Source: Tannerella sp. (GTDB lineage Bacteria; Bacteroidota; Bacteroidia; Bacteroidales; Tannerellaceae). Taken from it: a DNA stretch of 10,360 nt. The notes beneath the pieces are model-generated. The model was not told where the DNA came from. It did not search any database and saw nothing but the letters and a program-made list of their open reading frames with translations. Every line of letters begins with the position of its first letter. Positions within the stretch are counted from its first letter, which is position 1. Location of the stretch: positions 1 through 10,360 of the forward strand of contig JAITDQ010000016.1 of NCBI GenBank assembly GCA_031282485.1, in the 5' to 3' direction. The translations under genes and the position numbers were made by a program. This document shows positions 1-8,124 of this stretch, one piece after another.

Positions 1-428
1 CCTACCGCCGCCGCCATCGGTTCGTCAATCAGATAAACTTCGCGTCCCCCTGCCCTTTCGGACGAATCCCTTACGGCGCGACGCTCCACTTCCGTTGCGC
101 CCGACGGCACACAGATAACGATGCGTAAGGGGGGGGAAAACCAATAGTTTTTAAAGTTTATCATTTTTATCATACCGCGTATCATCTGTTCGGCAGCGTA
201 AAAGTCTGCGATAACACCGTCGCCGAGAGGACGTATCGTACGTATCTCGTCGTGTGTCTTTTCATACATCAGGCGTGCCTGTTCACCAACAGCAAGCACC
301 TTGTCCGTCCGTCTGTCGAGCGCCACCACCGAAGGTGCGTCGACCACTATTTTGTCATCGCAGATGATGATCGTATTAGCCGTACCAAGATCGATTGCTA
401 TATCTTTTGTAAAAGAGAATAATCCCAT
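1..428 (-). CDS. mreB: Rod shape-determining protein MreB, N-terminal part (runs off the left edge)
   Basis: This is an actin-like ATPase that forms membrane-associated filaments and positions the peptidoglycan elongation machinery. It is not closed inside the window: about 142 codons are present, from an ATG at 428 (start MGLFSFTKDIAIDLG) to the edge. The phosphate-1 loop of the actin fold is visible as DLGTANTIII (residues 13-22). Further family motifs follow: APSVVALDRRT, the IRTIRPLGDGVIADF segment, CVPSGATEVERRAVRDS and, at the very edge, IDEPMAAAVG. It lies 32 nt downstream of purH on the same strand, with no promoter seen between them, so it is probably co-transcribed. In Bacteroides-type genomes mreC, mreD, a PBP2 gene and rodA usually follow, which would lie outside the window to the left. 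A run of eight C (coding strand) at 129-136 encodes part of FSPPLR and the frame is intact through it. Family assignment is certain; only the truncation by the window limits it. Confidence 0.97.
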   Translation of the reverse strand, partial: MGLFSFTKDIAIDLGTANTIIICDDKIVVDAPSVVALDRRTDKVLAVGEQARLMYEKTHDEIRTIRPLGDGVIADFYAAEQMIRGMIKMINFKNYWFSPPLRIVICVPSGATEVERRAVRDSSERAGGREVYLIDEPMAAAV

Positions 429-460
429 AGTGCTTTATTTCGTTTTTAGTTAAAAAATAA

Positions 461-1990
461 TTAATGTTTAAAATGACGAACGCCTGTTTTGACCATGCTC
501 ATATCATGTTCATCACAATATGCTACCGACAGATGATCGTTGACGGAACCGGCAGGCTGGATAACAGCCGTAATACCCGCTGCTTTTGCGATTTCCACGC
601 AGTCGGGGAACGGGAAAAATGCATCGGAAGCCATTACCGCGCCGTTCAGGTCGAAATTAAACGAACGGGCTTTTTCGATGGCCTGTTTAAGGGCATCGAC
701 ACGCGAGGTCTGCCCTACCCCACTCGCACACAGCTGTTTATTCTTAACAAGCGTTATCGCGTTTGACTTGCTGTGCTTCACCAACTTGTTTGCAAACAGT
801 AAATCCGTAATTTCCGTCTCCGAAGGCGTTTTTTTCGTCATCGGTTCGAGGTCGGCCGAAGTTTGTATGCTCAAATCGCGATCCTGCACCAGCACACCGT
901 TGAGTAATGAACGGAACTGTTTTGCCGGCGCATCTCCCGAAGTCTTTTTGCGCTTGAGTATTATACGGTTTTTCTTTTGCATAAGCGTCGACAGCGCTTC
1001 GCTCGTATATGCGGGAGCTATGATCACCTCGAAGAATATTTTGCTGATTTCTCCGGCAACGCTCTTGTCTACCGTACCGTTTGTTACCAGTATACCACCG
1101 AAAGCCGAGACGGGGTCTCCGGCCAAAGCATCTTTCCATGCGGCAAGTATTGCCGGACGCGAGGCGATACCGCAGGCATTGTTATGTTTCAGGATAGCGA
1201 ATGTCAGTTCGTTAAACTCGTCTATGAGGGTCACGGCCGAATCAATATCGAGCAGATTGTTATACGAAATCTCCTTACCGCTAAGTTTTTCGAACAATGA
1301 TCCGAAATTGCCGTAAAATATGCCTTTCTGGTGAGGATTTTCCCCATAACGCATGACATGCGCCCCGTCGATCGCTATGCGAAATGCCGAACTGTCGTCC
1401 CTGTCAAAATAATTGAAAATTGCGCCGTCATAGCCGGACGAAACGGCAAACGCTTTTTTGGCAAACCATTTGCGTTCTTCGAGCGTTGTCTGCGCCCCTT
1501 TTTCCGCCAGCAGGCGCAGCAGGGGGGCATACTGATCTTTAGATGCGACAATGACAACATCCTTATAATTTTTAGCGGCTGCACGTATCAATGAAATTCC
1601 GCCTATATCTATTTTTTCAATGACACAGGATTCGTCCGCGCCCGTAGCCACGGTTTCTTCGAAGGGATACAAATCTACAATCACGAGATCTATTTCCGGT
1701 ATTTCGTACTGCGTTATCTGTTCTTTATCGCTTTCGTTGTCGCGGCGAGCGAGTATACCGCCAAATACTTTGGGATGAAGTGTCTTAACTCTTCCGCCCA
1801 AAATCGACGGGTAGCCCGTCAGCGATTCAACCGTTTTGCAGGGAAAGCCTGACGCTTCGATAAACTTTTGCGTGCCTCCCGTTGAGACGAACCGGACACC
1901 TGCCGCATGAAGCTTTTTAAGAATCTCATCTAATCCGTCTTTGTAATAGACTGATACTAATGCATGTTTTATTTTTTTATCTGTTTCCAT
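461..1990 (-). CDS. purH: Bifunctional AICAR transformylase / IMP cyclohydrolase PurH
   Basis: PurH catalyses the last two steps of de novo IMP synthesis in the cytoplasm: formylation of AICAR with 10-formyl-tetrahydrofolate, then ring closure of FAICAR. The protein is 509 aa, close to the usual 505-530. The N-terminal cyclohydrolase (MGS-like) domain shows STGGT (36-40), GGRVKTLHP (65-73) and the DIGGISLIRAAAKN segment. The transformylase half carries KHNNACG with the catalytic Lys268-His269 pair, and the protein ends in the typical RHFKH. I chose the ATG at 1990 (METDKKIKHALV). An in-frame GTG at 2014 would add eight residues, but it lies inside the predicted -7 promoter box and so would not be transcribed. 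The ORF is intact. It is the first gene of a purH-mreB unit, preceded by dnaJ on the same strand but with its own promoter. Confidence 0.97.
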   Translation of the reverse strand: METDKKIKHALVSVYYKDGLDEILKKLHAAGVRFVSTGGTQKFIEASGFPCKTVESLTGYPSILGGRVKTLHPKVFGGILARRDNESDKEQITQYEIPEIDLVIVDLYPFEETVATGADESCVIEKIDIGGISLIRAAAKNYKDVVIVASKDQYAPLLRLLAEKGAQTTLEERKWFAKKAFAVSSGYDGAIFNYFDRDDSSAFRIAIDGAHVMRYGENPHQKGIFYGNFGSLFEKLSGKEISYNNLLDIDSAVTLIDEFNELTFAILKHNNACGIASRPAILAAWKDALAGDPVSAFGGILVTNGTVDKSVAGEISKIFFEVIIAPAYTSEALSTLMQKKNRIILKRKKTSGDAPAKQFRSLLNGVLVQDRDLSIQTSADLEPMTKKTPSETEITDLLFANKLVKHSKSNAITLVKNKQLCASGVGQTSRVDALKQAIEKARSFNFDLNGAVMASDAFFPFPDCVEIAKAAGITAVIQPAGSVNDHLSVAYCDEHDMSMVKTGVRHFKH

Positions 1991-2013
1991 TTTGTCTTTT
2001 CTTATAAATCGCA

Positions 2014-2021
2014 CAAAAGTA
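2014..2021 (-). promoter_or_regulatory. Predicted purH-mreB promoter, -7 element
   Basis: Read on the minus strand, this is TACTTTTG, a perfect match to the Bacteroidota -7 consensus TAnnTTTG. Transcription would start near 2008, giving a 5' leader of roughly 15-20 nt before the purH ATG at 1990. A TTTTG lies further upstream, but its spacing (about 12 nt) is shorter than the usual 19-21, so the -33 element is weak or unclear. The match is seen; promoter activity is inferred. Confidence 0.65.
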
Positions 2022-2065
2022 ACGATTTATTTTCAAAACGGATTACATTATATTATTTTTTTTTA

Positions 2066-3226
2066 TCAACCTACCAGGTTTCTGAACTTATTGAATATTT
2101 TATCCTTTATTGACTGGTTAGGCTGAAAATTCGGCGAGGACTGCAATTGCCGTATTTTGGCTTTCTCGTCGGACGTCAAAACTTCCGGTATATAGACGCT
2201 GACATTGACAAGCAAATCGCCTGAGCCATATCCGTTTACCGACGGCAACCCTTTGCCGCGCAAACGCAGGACTTTACCGGGTTGCGTCCCGGCTTCGATC
2301 CTCACTTTGGCGCGTCCTTCCACGGTCGGCACCTCCACCGTATCGCCGAGTATGGCCTGGGGCACGGTGAGCAGGAGATTATAGACCAGATCATTTTCAT
2401 CACGTATGAGTTCCCTGTCCGGTTCTTCTTCTATCAGGACGAGCAAATCGCCGTTTACGCCGCCGCGACGCGCCGCATTTCCTTTGCCGCGCATGGACAG
2501 TTGCATTCCTTCCATCACTCCGGCGGGGATATTGATACTTATCACTTCGTCGTCGCGGACAACGCCTTCCCCGTTGCAGACATGACATTTGTTGGTGATC
2601 GTTTTACCCTGGCCGCCGCACGATGGACAAACGGACTGTGCCTGCATCTGCCCGAACAGCGTATTGGTAACTTGTGTGATATATCCGTTTCCGTGACAGG
2701 TCTGACACGTGACAATGCTCTTATCGTCCGCCGCTCCGCTGCCATGACAGGTTGTACATGCGACATATTTATTTACTTTTATCTTTTTCTCTACGCCATG
2801 CGCTATTTCTTTCAGGTTAAGCTTCACCTTCACGCGCAAATCGGAACCTCTCTGGACAGTGCGTCCGCCGCGCGAACGGCTGCCGAATCCGCTAAAACTG
2901 CCGAATCCGCCAAAATGCCCGCCAAAAAGGTCTCCGAACTGCTCGAAGATATCGTCCATAGACATGCCTCCGCCGCTAAAACCGCCTCCCGCAGCCGAAC
3001 TTCCTACTCCCGCATGACCAAACCGGTCATAACGCTGACGTTTCTCCGGATTGCTTAATACATCATAAGCTTCCGCCGCCTCTTTGAATTTTTCTTCCGC
3101 GTCCTTATCATCCGGGTTTTTATCCGGATGATACTGAATCGCTTTCTTCCGGTAAGCGGACTTTATTTCGTCGGCAGTAGCGTTTTTATCGACGCCTAAA
3201 ACTTCGTAATAATCTCTTTTCGCCAT
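2066..3226 (-). CDS. dnaJ: Chaperone protein DnaJ (Hsp40, type I)
   Basis: DnaJ is the J-domain co-chaperone of DnaK. It delivers unfolded clients and stimulates DnaK ATP hydrolysis. At 386 aa it has the complete type I architecture: J domain (1-70) with the essential HPD at 33-35; a Gly/Phe-rich segment (about 75-127); and a zinc-binding domain with four CxxCxGxG motifs whose cysteine pairs are 157/160, 174/177, 200/203 and 214/217. The C-terminal client-binding beta domains follow. No key residue is missing. The G/F segment contains a small tandem repeat: a 13-nt unit occurs at 2880-2892 and again at 2898-2910, encoding GFGSFS-like units. The gene follows grpE by 78 nt on the same strand, the usual pairing, and a stem-loop sits in that gap. 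It ends in TGA followed by an A-rich run with no obvious hairpin terminator. Confidence 0.98.
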   Translation of the reverse strand: MAKRDYYEVLGVDKNATADEIKSAYRKKAIQYHPDKNPDDKDAEEKFKEAAEAYDVLSNPEKRQRYDRFGHAGVGSSAAGGGFSGGGMSMDDIFEQFGDLFGGHFGGFGSFSGFGSRSRGGRTVQRGSDLRVKVKLNLKEIAHGVEKKIKVNKYVACTTCHGSGAADDKSIVTCQTCHGNGYITQVTNTLFGQMQAQSVCPSCGGQGKTITNKCHVCNGEGVVRDDEVISINIPAGVMEGMQLSMRGKGNAARRGGVNGDLLVLIEEEPDRELIRDENDLVYNLLLTVPQAILGDTVEVPTVEGRAKVRIEAGTQPGKVLRLRGKGLPSVNGYGSGDLLVNVSVYIPEVLTSDEKAKIRQLQSSPNFQPNQSIKDKIFNKFRNLVG

Positions 3227-3243
3227 TTTTTTATAATTTACTG

Positions 3244-3273
3244 CCGGTACGCGCCCGTACGTTGCGTTACCGG
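3244..3273 (-). other. Stem-loop in the grpE-dnaJ intergenic spacer
   Basis: On the minus strand the arms CCGGTAACGC and GCGTACCGG pair over nine base pairs with one bulged A, around an 11-nt loop. The 3' arm ends 17 nt before the dnaJ ATG, and the region between is A/T rich with no U-run directly after the stem, so it does not look like an intrinsic terminator of grpE. It could be an mRNA stability or processing element, or could tune dnaJ translation. The structure is seen; any function is a guess. Confidence 0.5.
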
Positions 3274-3304
3274 TTTTATTTCTTTAAAGAATTTTCTTAA
3301 TTTA

Positions 3305-3979
3305 TTATTCGCCCACAACAACCTTGGCATGACGCAGCACTTTATCGTACAGCATGTAACCGGTCTGCACGCAGTCAATCACTTTTCCTTTCATCGTTTC
3401 GTCCGGTGCGGGAATCGCTGCGATGGCTTCAAACAGTTCCGTGTCGAAAGGCTGTCCGACGGCGTCAATCGTTTTAACGCCCTGCTGCGACAAATATCCG
3501 ATAAATTTGTCATATATCAGTTTCACGCCCTCCACAACGGATGTAATATTTTCCGTAGCATTTAATGTACCTAACGCGCGTTCAAAGTCATCGACTACGG
3601 GAAGGAGGTTGGTGAGAACCGTGGCGCCGCCGCTCTTTATCAAATCCGCCTTTTCGCGCAATGTGCGTTTGCGGAAATTATCAAATTCCGCCATCAAACG
3701 CAGATGTGCATCGTTCAGCCGGGCGTATTTTTCTTCCGCTGATGCATCTTCGGCGTTTTTATTTTCCGGTGCGCCGCCGTCATTCGACGGAGAATCATCC
3801 GCCGTTTCTTCTGTTTTTGCGTCATCGGACATATTGTCGGACTGTGCGGAATTTCCTGACGTATTTTCAGTATCTTCCTGCAAATTTGTCCTGTCTTCCC
3901 GTTCGCTTACCGGCTCCGGGTTTGTTTCCAAATACTCTTTTTCCATCTCCCGATTCATCTTTTCTACTCGTTCTTTCAT
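3305..3979 (-). CDS. grpE: Nucleotide exchange factor GrpE
   Basis: GrpE releases ADP from DnaK and completes the chaperone cycle with DnaJ. From the chosen start the protein is 224 aa. The first ~85 residues are acidic and of low complexity (rich in Glu, Asp, Asn and Ser), as is common in GrpE. A long helical segment follows, carrying the family-typical EFDNFRKRTLREKADLI. The C-terminal beta part (GQPFDTELFEAIAAIPAP, then the TGYMLYDKVLRHAKVVV ending) is also typical. I prefer the ATG at 3979 over an in-frame ATG at 4006. The former has an AAGGA motif (3988-3992) 8 nt upstream, whereas the latter lies only about 11 nt from the predicted transcription start. It is the first gene of the grpE-dnaJ unit and is transcribed divergently from the PDZ protein gene. 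Confidence 0.96.
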   Translation of the reverse strand: MKERVEKMNREMEKEYLETNPEPVSEREDRTNLQEDTENTSGNSAQSDNMSDDAKTEETADDSPSNDGGAPENKNAEDASAEEKYARLNDAHLRLMAEFDNFRKRTLREKADLIKSGGATVLTNLLPVVDDFERALGTLNATENITSVVEGVKLIYDKFIGYLSQQGVKTIDAVGQPFDTELFEAIAAIPAPDETMKGKVIDCVQTGYMLYDKVLRHAKVVVGE

Positions 3980-3987
3980 ATGTATAT

Positions 3988-3992
3988 TCCTT
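3988..3992 (-). promoter_or_regulatory. Ribosome binding site deciding the grpE start
   Basis: AAGGA on the minus strand lies 8 nt before the ATG at 3979. Clear Shine-Dalgarno motifs are less common in Bacteroidota, so this supports 3979 rather than 4006 as the grpE start. Confidence 0.5.
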
Positions 3993-4022
3993 AATTTTTC
4001 AACCATTTCTCTGTGCTAACGG

Positions 4023-4030
4023 CAAAAATA
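4023..4030 (-). promoter_or_regulatory. Predicted grpE-dnaJ promoter, -7 element
   Basis: On the minus strand this reads TATTTTTG, matching TAnnTTTG. Transcription would begin near 4017. A -33 element at the expected spacing is weak (GTTAGG in place of TTTG). It directly abuts the -33 element of the opposing promoter at 4031. The motif is seen; use in vivo is inferred. Confidence 0.5.
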
Positions 4031-4060
4031 TTGCCAATTATAAAAATATGCCTAACTTTG
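4031..4060 (+). promoter_or_regulatory. Predicted promoter of the PDZ protein-mutS2 operon
   Basis: TTG at 4031-4033 and TAACTTTG at 4053-4060 are separated by 19 nt, a very good match to the Bacteroidota -33/-7 promoter (TTTG, 19-21 nt, TAnnTTTG). Transcription would begin near 4065, giving a short leader before the ATG at 4079 or the one at 4091. Confidence 0.7.
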
Positions 4061-4078
4061 TCCTATAAAAAATACTTT

Positions 4079-5527
4079 ATGACGATAAATATGAAACATA
4101 TATTATACATGATAGCTGCTGCTGTTCCGGTTTTTGTGTCCGTAAAGGCACAGGATACATCCTGCCGTTACGGCTTCAGCTATGAGATAAGCAACGACCC
4201 TCACTGGGGACTGAACAAGCCTGTAATAACAAGCGTATATCCTAATTCGCCGGCAGAACGGGCGGGTATAAAACCGTACGATATTATAGAAGCCGTCGAA
4301 GGCGTGCCTGTCACCGAAAATGTGCTGGATGATATCTACCTTTTTTTAAATCCCGAAGGGAAGGATGTTGTGGAACTGACAATCAAAAATTTCGTTAACG
4401 ACGGACATAAAATTAAGGTGAAGAAAGAATGTAAAAGTATTCATTCCTTATCCGAGGAACAATTAGCAACCGCTTTTGCCATGTATGCCGTAGAATACAC
4501 GCACGAACGGCTTTTTTCATGCCCGTTTGCAACTTCCCGGACAAAGGATGAAATAGATTTTTCCGTGTTCAAGTCGTTCGATTTTATCGGCGGAAACGAT
4601 AACCAGCCCGAATTGGCAAAGAAGATGAACGACCTCATCAAACAGGAATTAATGAAAAGGAACATGGTTTATGACCCGGTGAATCCCGATATAATGATAC
4701 AAATCCGTTATTCGTTCAACAAAAACCCTAATTATAAACCGAAAACGCCTAAAAAAACAGAGAAGGAGGCCAAACCGGAAGAAAATTACGTATATCGCTA
4801 TGACGTGACGCGCGACCGCATGATGAAATTCCCGTTTTTACCTCCCGACGCCGTCGAAACCGACGCCGAATACATACTGAAACTCGGATTCCGTTTTGAA
4901 GATAATAAACTGAAAAAAGGACGCGTCATCTGGGAATGTGAAGCCAACGAATTTTTGAATGCGGCTTATTCGCTCGAAAATTTTGCATTCACCCACATAC
5001 CGCTCATGTGTATGCAATTTCCTTATATGAAATATGGCCGGAACGTGCAATTCCGCCTTTCCAAAAAGAAATATAATTACACGGGTATTAATTACAGCAT
5101 CGAGAACATATCGGAAATCGCGTCCGTCGACCCTCATTCGCCCGCAGCCAATGCCGGAATATTGCCGCTCGACAAAATAGATGCGATAGAGGACAGGCGA
5201 ATGGATCGTACCTCCCAACAATTTACGTCCGCTTACCGCCAGTTCCTCTTCCATACATTGAAACTGCGGAACGAAAGCACGCGGTTTACCGACGCCAACG
5301 GGTTCCCGGACTGCATGTACTGGGATGAGCTCAAATACCCGCAGGTTGCAAAAGAATTTGATAACCGGAAAAACCTGACGGCATTTTCCTATCTGTTTAA
5401 ATATGCACCGTTTATTAACCCGGCAGGAAATAACACCTGCGCTTTCAAAATCAGGCGCGGGAAGGAAAAACTGGAATTTATCCTGCGCCCCGAAATACGC
5501 ACGGAAAATACAATCACAGTGGAATAA
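4079..5527 (+). CDS. Exported protein with two PDZ domains flanking a DUF4136-like domain
   Basis: No gene symbol or specific function is known to me. Numbered from the ATG at 4079 the protein is 482 aa. Residues 5-24 form a signal peptide (MKHILYMIAAAV...) with likely cleavage after VKA, before QDTSC, so the protein should be periplasmic. The first PDZ domain (about 44-110) shows ITSVYPNSPAERAGIKPYD. The middle (about 160-315) resembles DUF4136: FKSFDFIGG, then KKMNDLIKQELMKRNM with NPDIMIQIRYSF, ending in LMCMQFPY. A second PDZ domain (about 340-400) shows IASVDPHSPAANAGILPLDKID. No catalytic triad of an HtrA-type protease is visible, so it is more likely a binding or scaffold protein. An in-frame ATG at 4091 gives a more classic signal peptide start (MKHIL) and is an equal alternative. 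An upstream ATG at 4013 lies before the predicted promoter -7 box and is rejected. It ends 5 nt before mutS2, so the two are surely co-transcribed. Confidence 0.85.
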   Translation: MTINMKHILYMIAAAVPVFVSVKAQDTSCRYGFSYEISNDPHWGLNKPVITSVYPNSPAERAGIKPYDIIEAVEGVPVTENVLDDIYLFLNPEGKDVVELTIKNFVNDGHKIKVKKECKSIHSLSEEQLATAFAMYAVEYTHERLFSCPFATSRTKDEIDFSVFKSFDFIGGNDNQPELAKKMNDLIKQELMKRNMVYDPVNPDIMIQIRYSFNKNPNYKPKTPKKTEKEAKPEENYVYRYDVTRDRMMKFPFLPPDAVETDAEYILKLGFRFEDNKLKKGRVIWECEANEFLNAAYSLENFAFTHIPLMCMQFPYMKYGRNVQFRLSKKKYNYTGINYSIENISEIASVDPHSPAANAGILPLDKIDAIEDRRMDRTSQQFTSAYRQFLFHTLKLRNESTRFTDANGFPDCMYWDELKYPQVAKEFDNRKNLTAFSYLFKYAPFINPAGNNTCAFKIRRGKEKLEFILRPEIRTENTITVE

Positions 5528-5532
5528 TTTTT

Positions 5533-8124
5533 ATGAACATCATTTACCCGGATAACTTCGAACAAAAAACCGGTTTCGACCGAATAAGGCAGCTTATCGG
5601 CAACAAATGCCTCAGCTCTTTAGGCAAAGAATGTGTCGACGATATAAAATACTCCCCGGACATACGCGTCATCAGGGAAAAACTTGAGCAGACAAACGAA
5701 TTTGTACAAATCATCCGGGAAGAGGAATCCTTTCCCGCGGGCTACTTCATCGACGTACGCCCGTCCCTCAAACGCATAAAACCGGAAGGGACATTCCTCG
5801 ATGAAAAAGAACTCTTCGACCTGAAACGTTCGCTCCGGACGATATCGGACATCACGCATTTTTTCAACCGTCCGCAGGAAAACGGCGAGGCGGCGTACCC
5901 CGCCCTTACGGAACTGGCAGGCGACATCCCGGTGTTCCCGCAGATTGTTTCGAAAACGGACGACATTCTCGATAAATACGGCAGGATGAAGGACAACGCA
6001 TCGCCGGAGCTTTTGCGAATCAGGAGAGAGATGACGGCCACAATGGGAAGCATATCCCGCAACCTGCTGTCGATCCTGAAATCGGCGCAGGCGGAAGGCT
6101 TTATCGACCGAGACGTCGCGCCGACGATGCGCGACGGACGCCTCGTCATTCCCGTATCGCCGTCGTTCAAACGGAAAATACGCGGAATCGTGCACGACGA
6201 ATCGGCCACGGGGAAAACCGTCTTCATCGAACCGGAAGCCGTCGTCGAAGCAAATAACCGTATCCGGGAACTCGAAAGTGAAGAAAAACGCGAAATCGTA
6301 CGTATCCTGACGTCTTTCACGGATATGATACGCCCTTCCGTGCCTGAAATAATCCGGTCTTTTGTTTTTCTTGCGAAAATAGACTTCATCCGCGCCAAAG
6401 CGCTTTTCGCCATCGATGTCAACGGGATAAAGCCGGTGGTTGAAGACCGGCCTTTCGTCGTATGGAATGATGCGGTACATCCGTTATTATACCTTTCCCT
6501 GAAAAAACAGGCGAAGGAGGTCGTGCCCTTAGACATCGAACTGTGTGACGACAAACGGTTACTTGTCATCTCCGGCCCGAATGCGGGAGGAAAATCCGTA
6601 TGCCTGAAAACCGTAGGACTGCTGCAATACATGCTGCAATGCGGGCTGCTGATACCTGTCCGCGAAAACTCCCGGACAGGCGTTTTCGACCATATTTTTA
6701 TTGATATCGGGGACGAACAGAGTATCGAAAACGATTTAAGCACATACAGTTCTCATCTCACAAACATGAAGTTTTTCGTAAGAAACAGCAATGAAAAAAC
6801 ACTGATCCTCATCGATGAGTTCGGAAGCGGCACGGAACCGATTATCGGGGGTGCCCTGGCCGAAGCGTTGCTCGACCGCTTTAATAACAGCGGGTGTTTC
6901 GGGGTGATTACTACACATTATCAGAACCTCAAACAATACGCCGAAGACCATGACGGGGTGTTCAACGGCGCCATGCTCTACGACCGCAACCTCATGCAGC
7001 CGCTTTTTAAACTGTCCGTCGGACGTCCGGGCAGCTCTTTCGCGATAGAGATTGCCCGGAAAATCGGCCTTCCCGAAGAGGTTATATCCGCCGCGGCCGA
7101 AAAAGTAGGCAGCGATTATATCGACATGGACAAATATCTTCAGGATATTATACGCGACAAACGCTACTGGGAAAGCAAACGCCAAAACATACGCCGACAG
7201 GAAAAGAAACTCGAAGACGTCATCGCCCGTTACGAACAGGATCTTGAAACGGTCAACAAACAGCGCAGGGAAATCGTTCAGGCGGCCAAAAAGGAAGCGC
7301 AACAGATTCTTTCCGAGGCAAATGCGAAGATTGAAAAAACGATTCGCGAAATAAAAGAAGCCCAGGCCGAAAAAGAACAGACCAAATCCGTCCGCCGGGA
7401 ACTGGAATCATTCAAAGCCGCGTTGCACGAAACGAATGAGGAGGATGAACGGATAACACACAAAATGGAAACGTTGCGCGAACGGCAGGAACGCAAAAAA
7501 CAACGCCGGAAAAAAGCACCCGGCGACGAACCGGACGAGGAACGCAGCCTGACGCCGGCAAATGACAGAGAACGGGGAGAAAACAATGCAAAGGAAACCC
7601 TTGCGGCTCCCCCCCCTGGGAAACGGGAAACGAAGCATGTGGAAAAACCGTCGCCCGCAATCGAAGTGGGAGATACGGTTCGCATGAAAGGACAGGACGC
7701 CGTCGGCTCCGTCGTGGAAATAAAGGACAGACAGGTCATCGTAGCGTTCGGCATGATAAAAAGCGCCGTTAAAGCAGACAAATTAGAAAAAATAAGCCGC
7801 AGCCGGCTCAAAAAGGAAGCAAAGAAAAATACGTTTATCAGCGCACAAACGGCCGATTCCATCTACGAGAAAAAGCTAAACTTCAAACAGGAAATCGACG
7901 TGCGCGGCATGCGTGGCGACGAAGCGCTACAAACCGTTACATACTTCATCGACGACGCAATCCTCGCCAACGTTTCGCCGGTAAGAATACTCCACGGGAC
8001 AGGCTCAGGCATACTCCGCAAACTCATACGCGACTACCTGTCGACCGTCCCCGGCATCCGCCGTTTCAACGACGAACACGTTCAATTCGGAGGCGCCGGC
8101 ATCACCGTCGTGGAACTCGAATAA
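5533..8124 (+). CDS. mutS2: MutS2 family ATPase/endonuclease
   Basis: MutS2 proteins are MutS homologues without the mismatch-reading domain. Family members bind branched DNA and suppress recombination, and in some bacteria they act on collided ribosomes. This one is 863 aa, somewhat longer than the common 780-840. The core-lever region is followed by the ABC-type ATPase: Walker A GPNAGGKS (348-355), the DIGDEQSIENDLSTYSSHL signature region (391-409), Walker B LILIDEFGSGT with Asp428-Glu429, and the H-loop TTHY with His462. A long charged coiled coil spans about 537-655. A low-complexity linker (about 655-707) follows, then a KOW-like domain (about 708-756) and a C-terminal Smr nuclease domain (787-863) with IDVRG (788-792) and HGTGSGILR (821-829). 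All expected motifs are present. The extra length lies in the linker, which contains a C8 tract at 7609-7616 encoding PPP. It is the second gene of an operon with the PDZ protein. Confidence 0.97.
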   Translation: MNIIYPDNFEQKTGFDRIRQLIGNKCLSSLGKECVDDIKYSPDIRVIREKLEQTNEFVQIIREEESFPAGYFIDVRPSLKRIKPEGTFLDEKELFDLKRSLRTISDITHFFNRPQENGEAAYPALTELAGDIPVFPQIVSKTDDILDKYGRMKDNASPELLRIRREMTATMGSISRNLLSILKSAQAEGFIDRDVAPTMRDGRLVIPVSPSFKRKIRGIVHDESATGKTVFIEPEAVVEANNRIRELESEEKREIVRILTSFTDMIRPSVPEIIRSFVFLAKIDFIRAKALFAIDVNGIKPVVEDRPFVVWNDAVHPLLYLSLKKQAKEVVPLDIELCDDKRLLVISGPNAGGKSVCLKTVGLLQYMLQCGLLIPVRENSRTGVFDHIFIDIGDEQSIENDLSTYSSHLTNMKFFVRNSNEKTLILIDEFGSGTEPIIGGALAEALLDRFNNSGCFGVITTHYQNLKQYAEDHDGVFNGAMLYDRNLMQPLFKLSVGRPGSSFAIEIARKIGLPEEVISAAAEKVGSDYIDMDKYLQDIIRDKRYWESKRQNIRRQEKKLEDVIARYEQDLETVNKQRREIVQAAKKEAQQILSEANAKIEKTIREIKEAQAEKEQTKSVRRELESFKAALHETNEEDERITHKMETLRERQERKKQRRKKAPGDEPDEERSLTPANDRERGENNAKETLAAPPPGKRETKHVEKPSPAIEVGDTVRMKGQDAVGSVVEIKDRQVIVAFGMIKSAVKADKLEKISRSRLKKEAKKNTFISAQTADSIYEKKLNFKQEIDVRGMRGDEALQTVTYFIDDAILANVSPVRILHGTGSGILRKLIRDYLSTVPGIRRFNDEHVQFGGAGITVVELE

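Noticed and set aside
540..1316. 258-codon open frame on the plus strand opposite purH
   Set aside because: It is antisense to a well-recognised purH, its translation has no recognisable domain, and it lacks a plausible start context; it is a codon-bias shadow.
2282..3058. 258-codon open frame on the plus strand opposite dnaJ
   Set aside because: It mirrors the dnaJ codons, including an Ala/Ser-rich stretch opposite the Gly/Phe region, and shows no family motif.
3423..4019. 198-codon open frame on the plus strand opposite grpE
   Set aside because: Ser-rich antisense shadow of the acidic grpE N-terminus; it has no independent support.
4013..4078. Upstream ATG at 4013 as the start of the PDZ protein
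   Set aside because: It lies before the predicted -33/-7 promoter at 4031-4060 and would place 22 unrelated residues before a clear signal peptide.
5742..6743. 333-codon open frame on the minus strand opposite mutS2 (and other long antisense frames at 5620-6480, 6736-7302 and 7278-7862)
   Set aside because: All lie opposite the intact mutS2 with its complete set of motifs, and their translations are Arg/Ser/Phe-rich without domains, as expected for antisense shadows.
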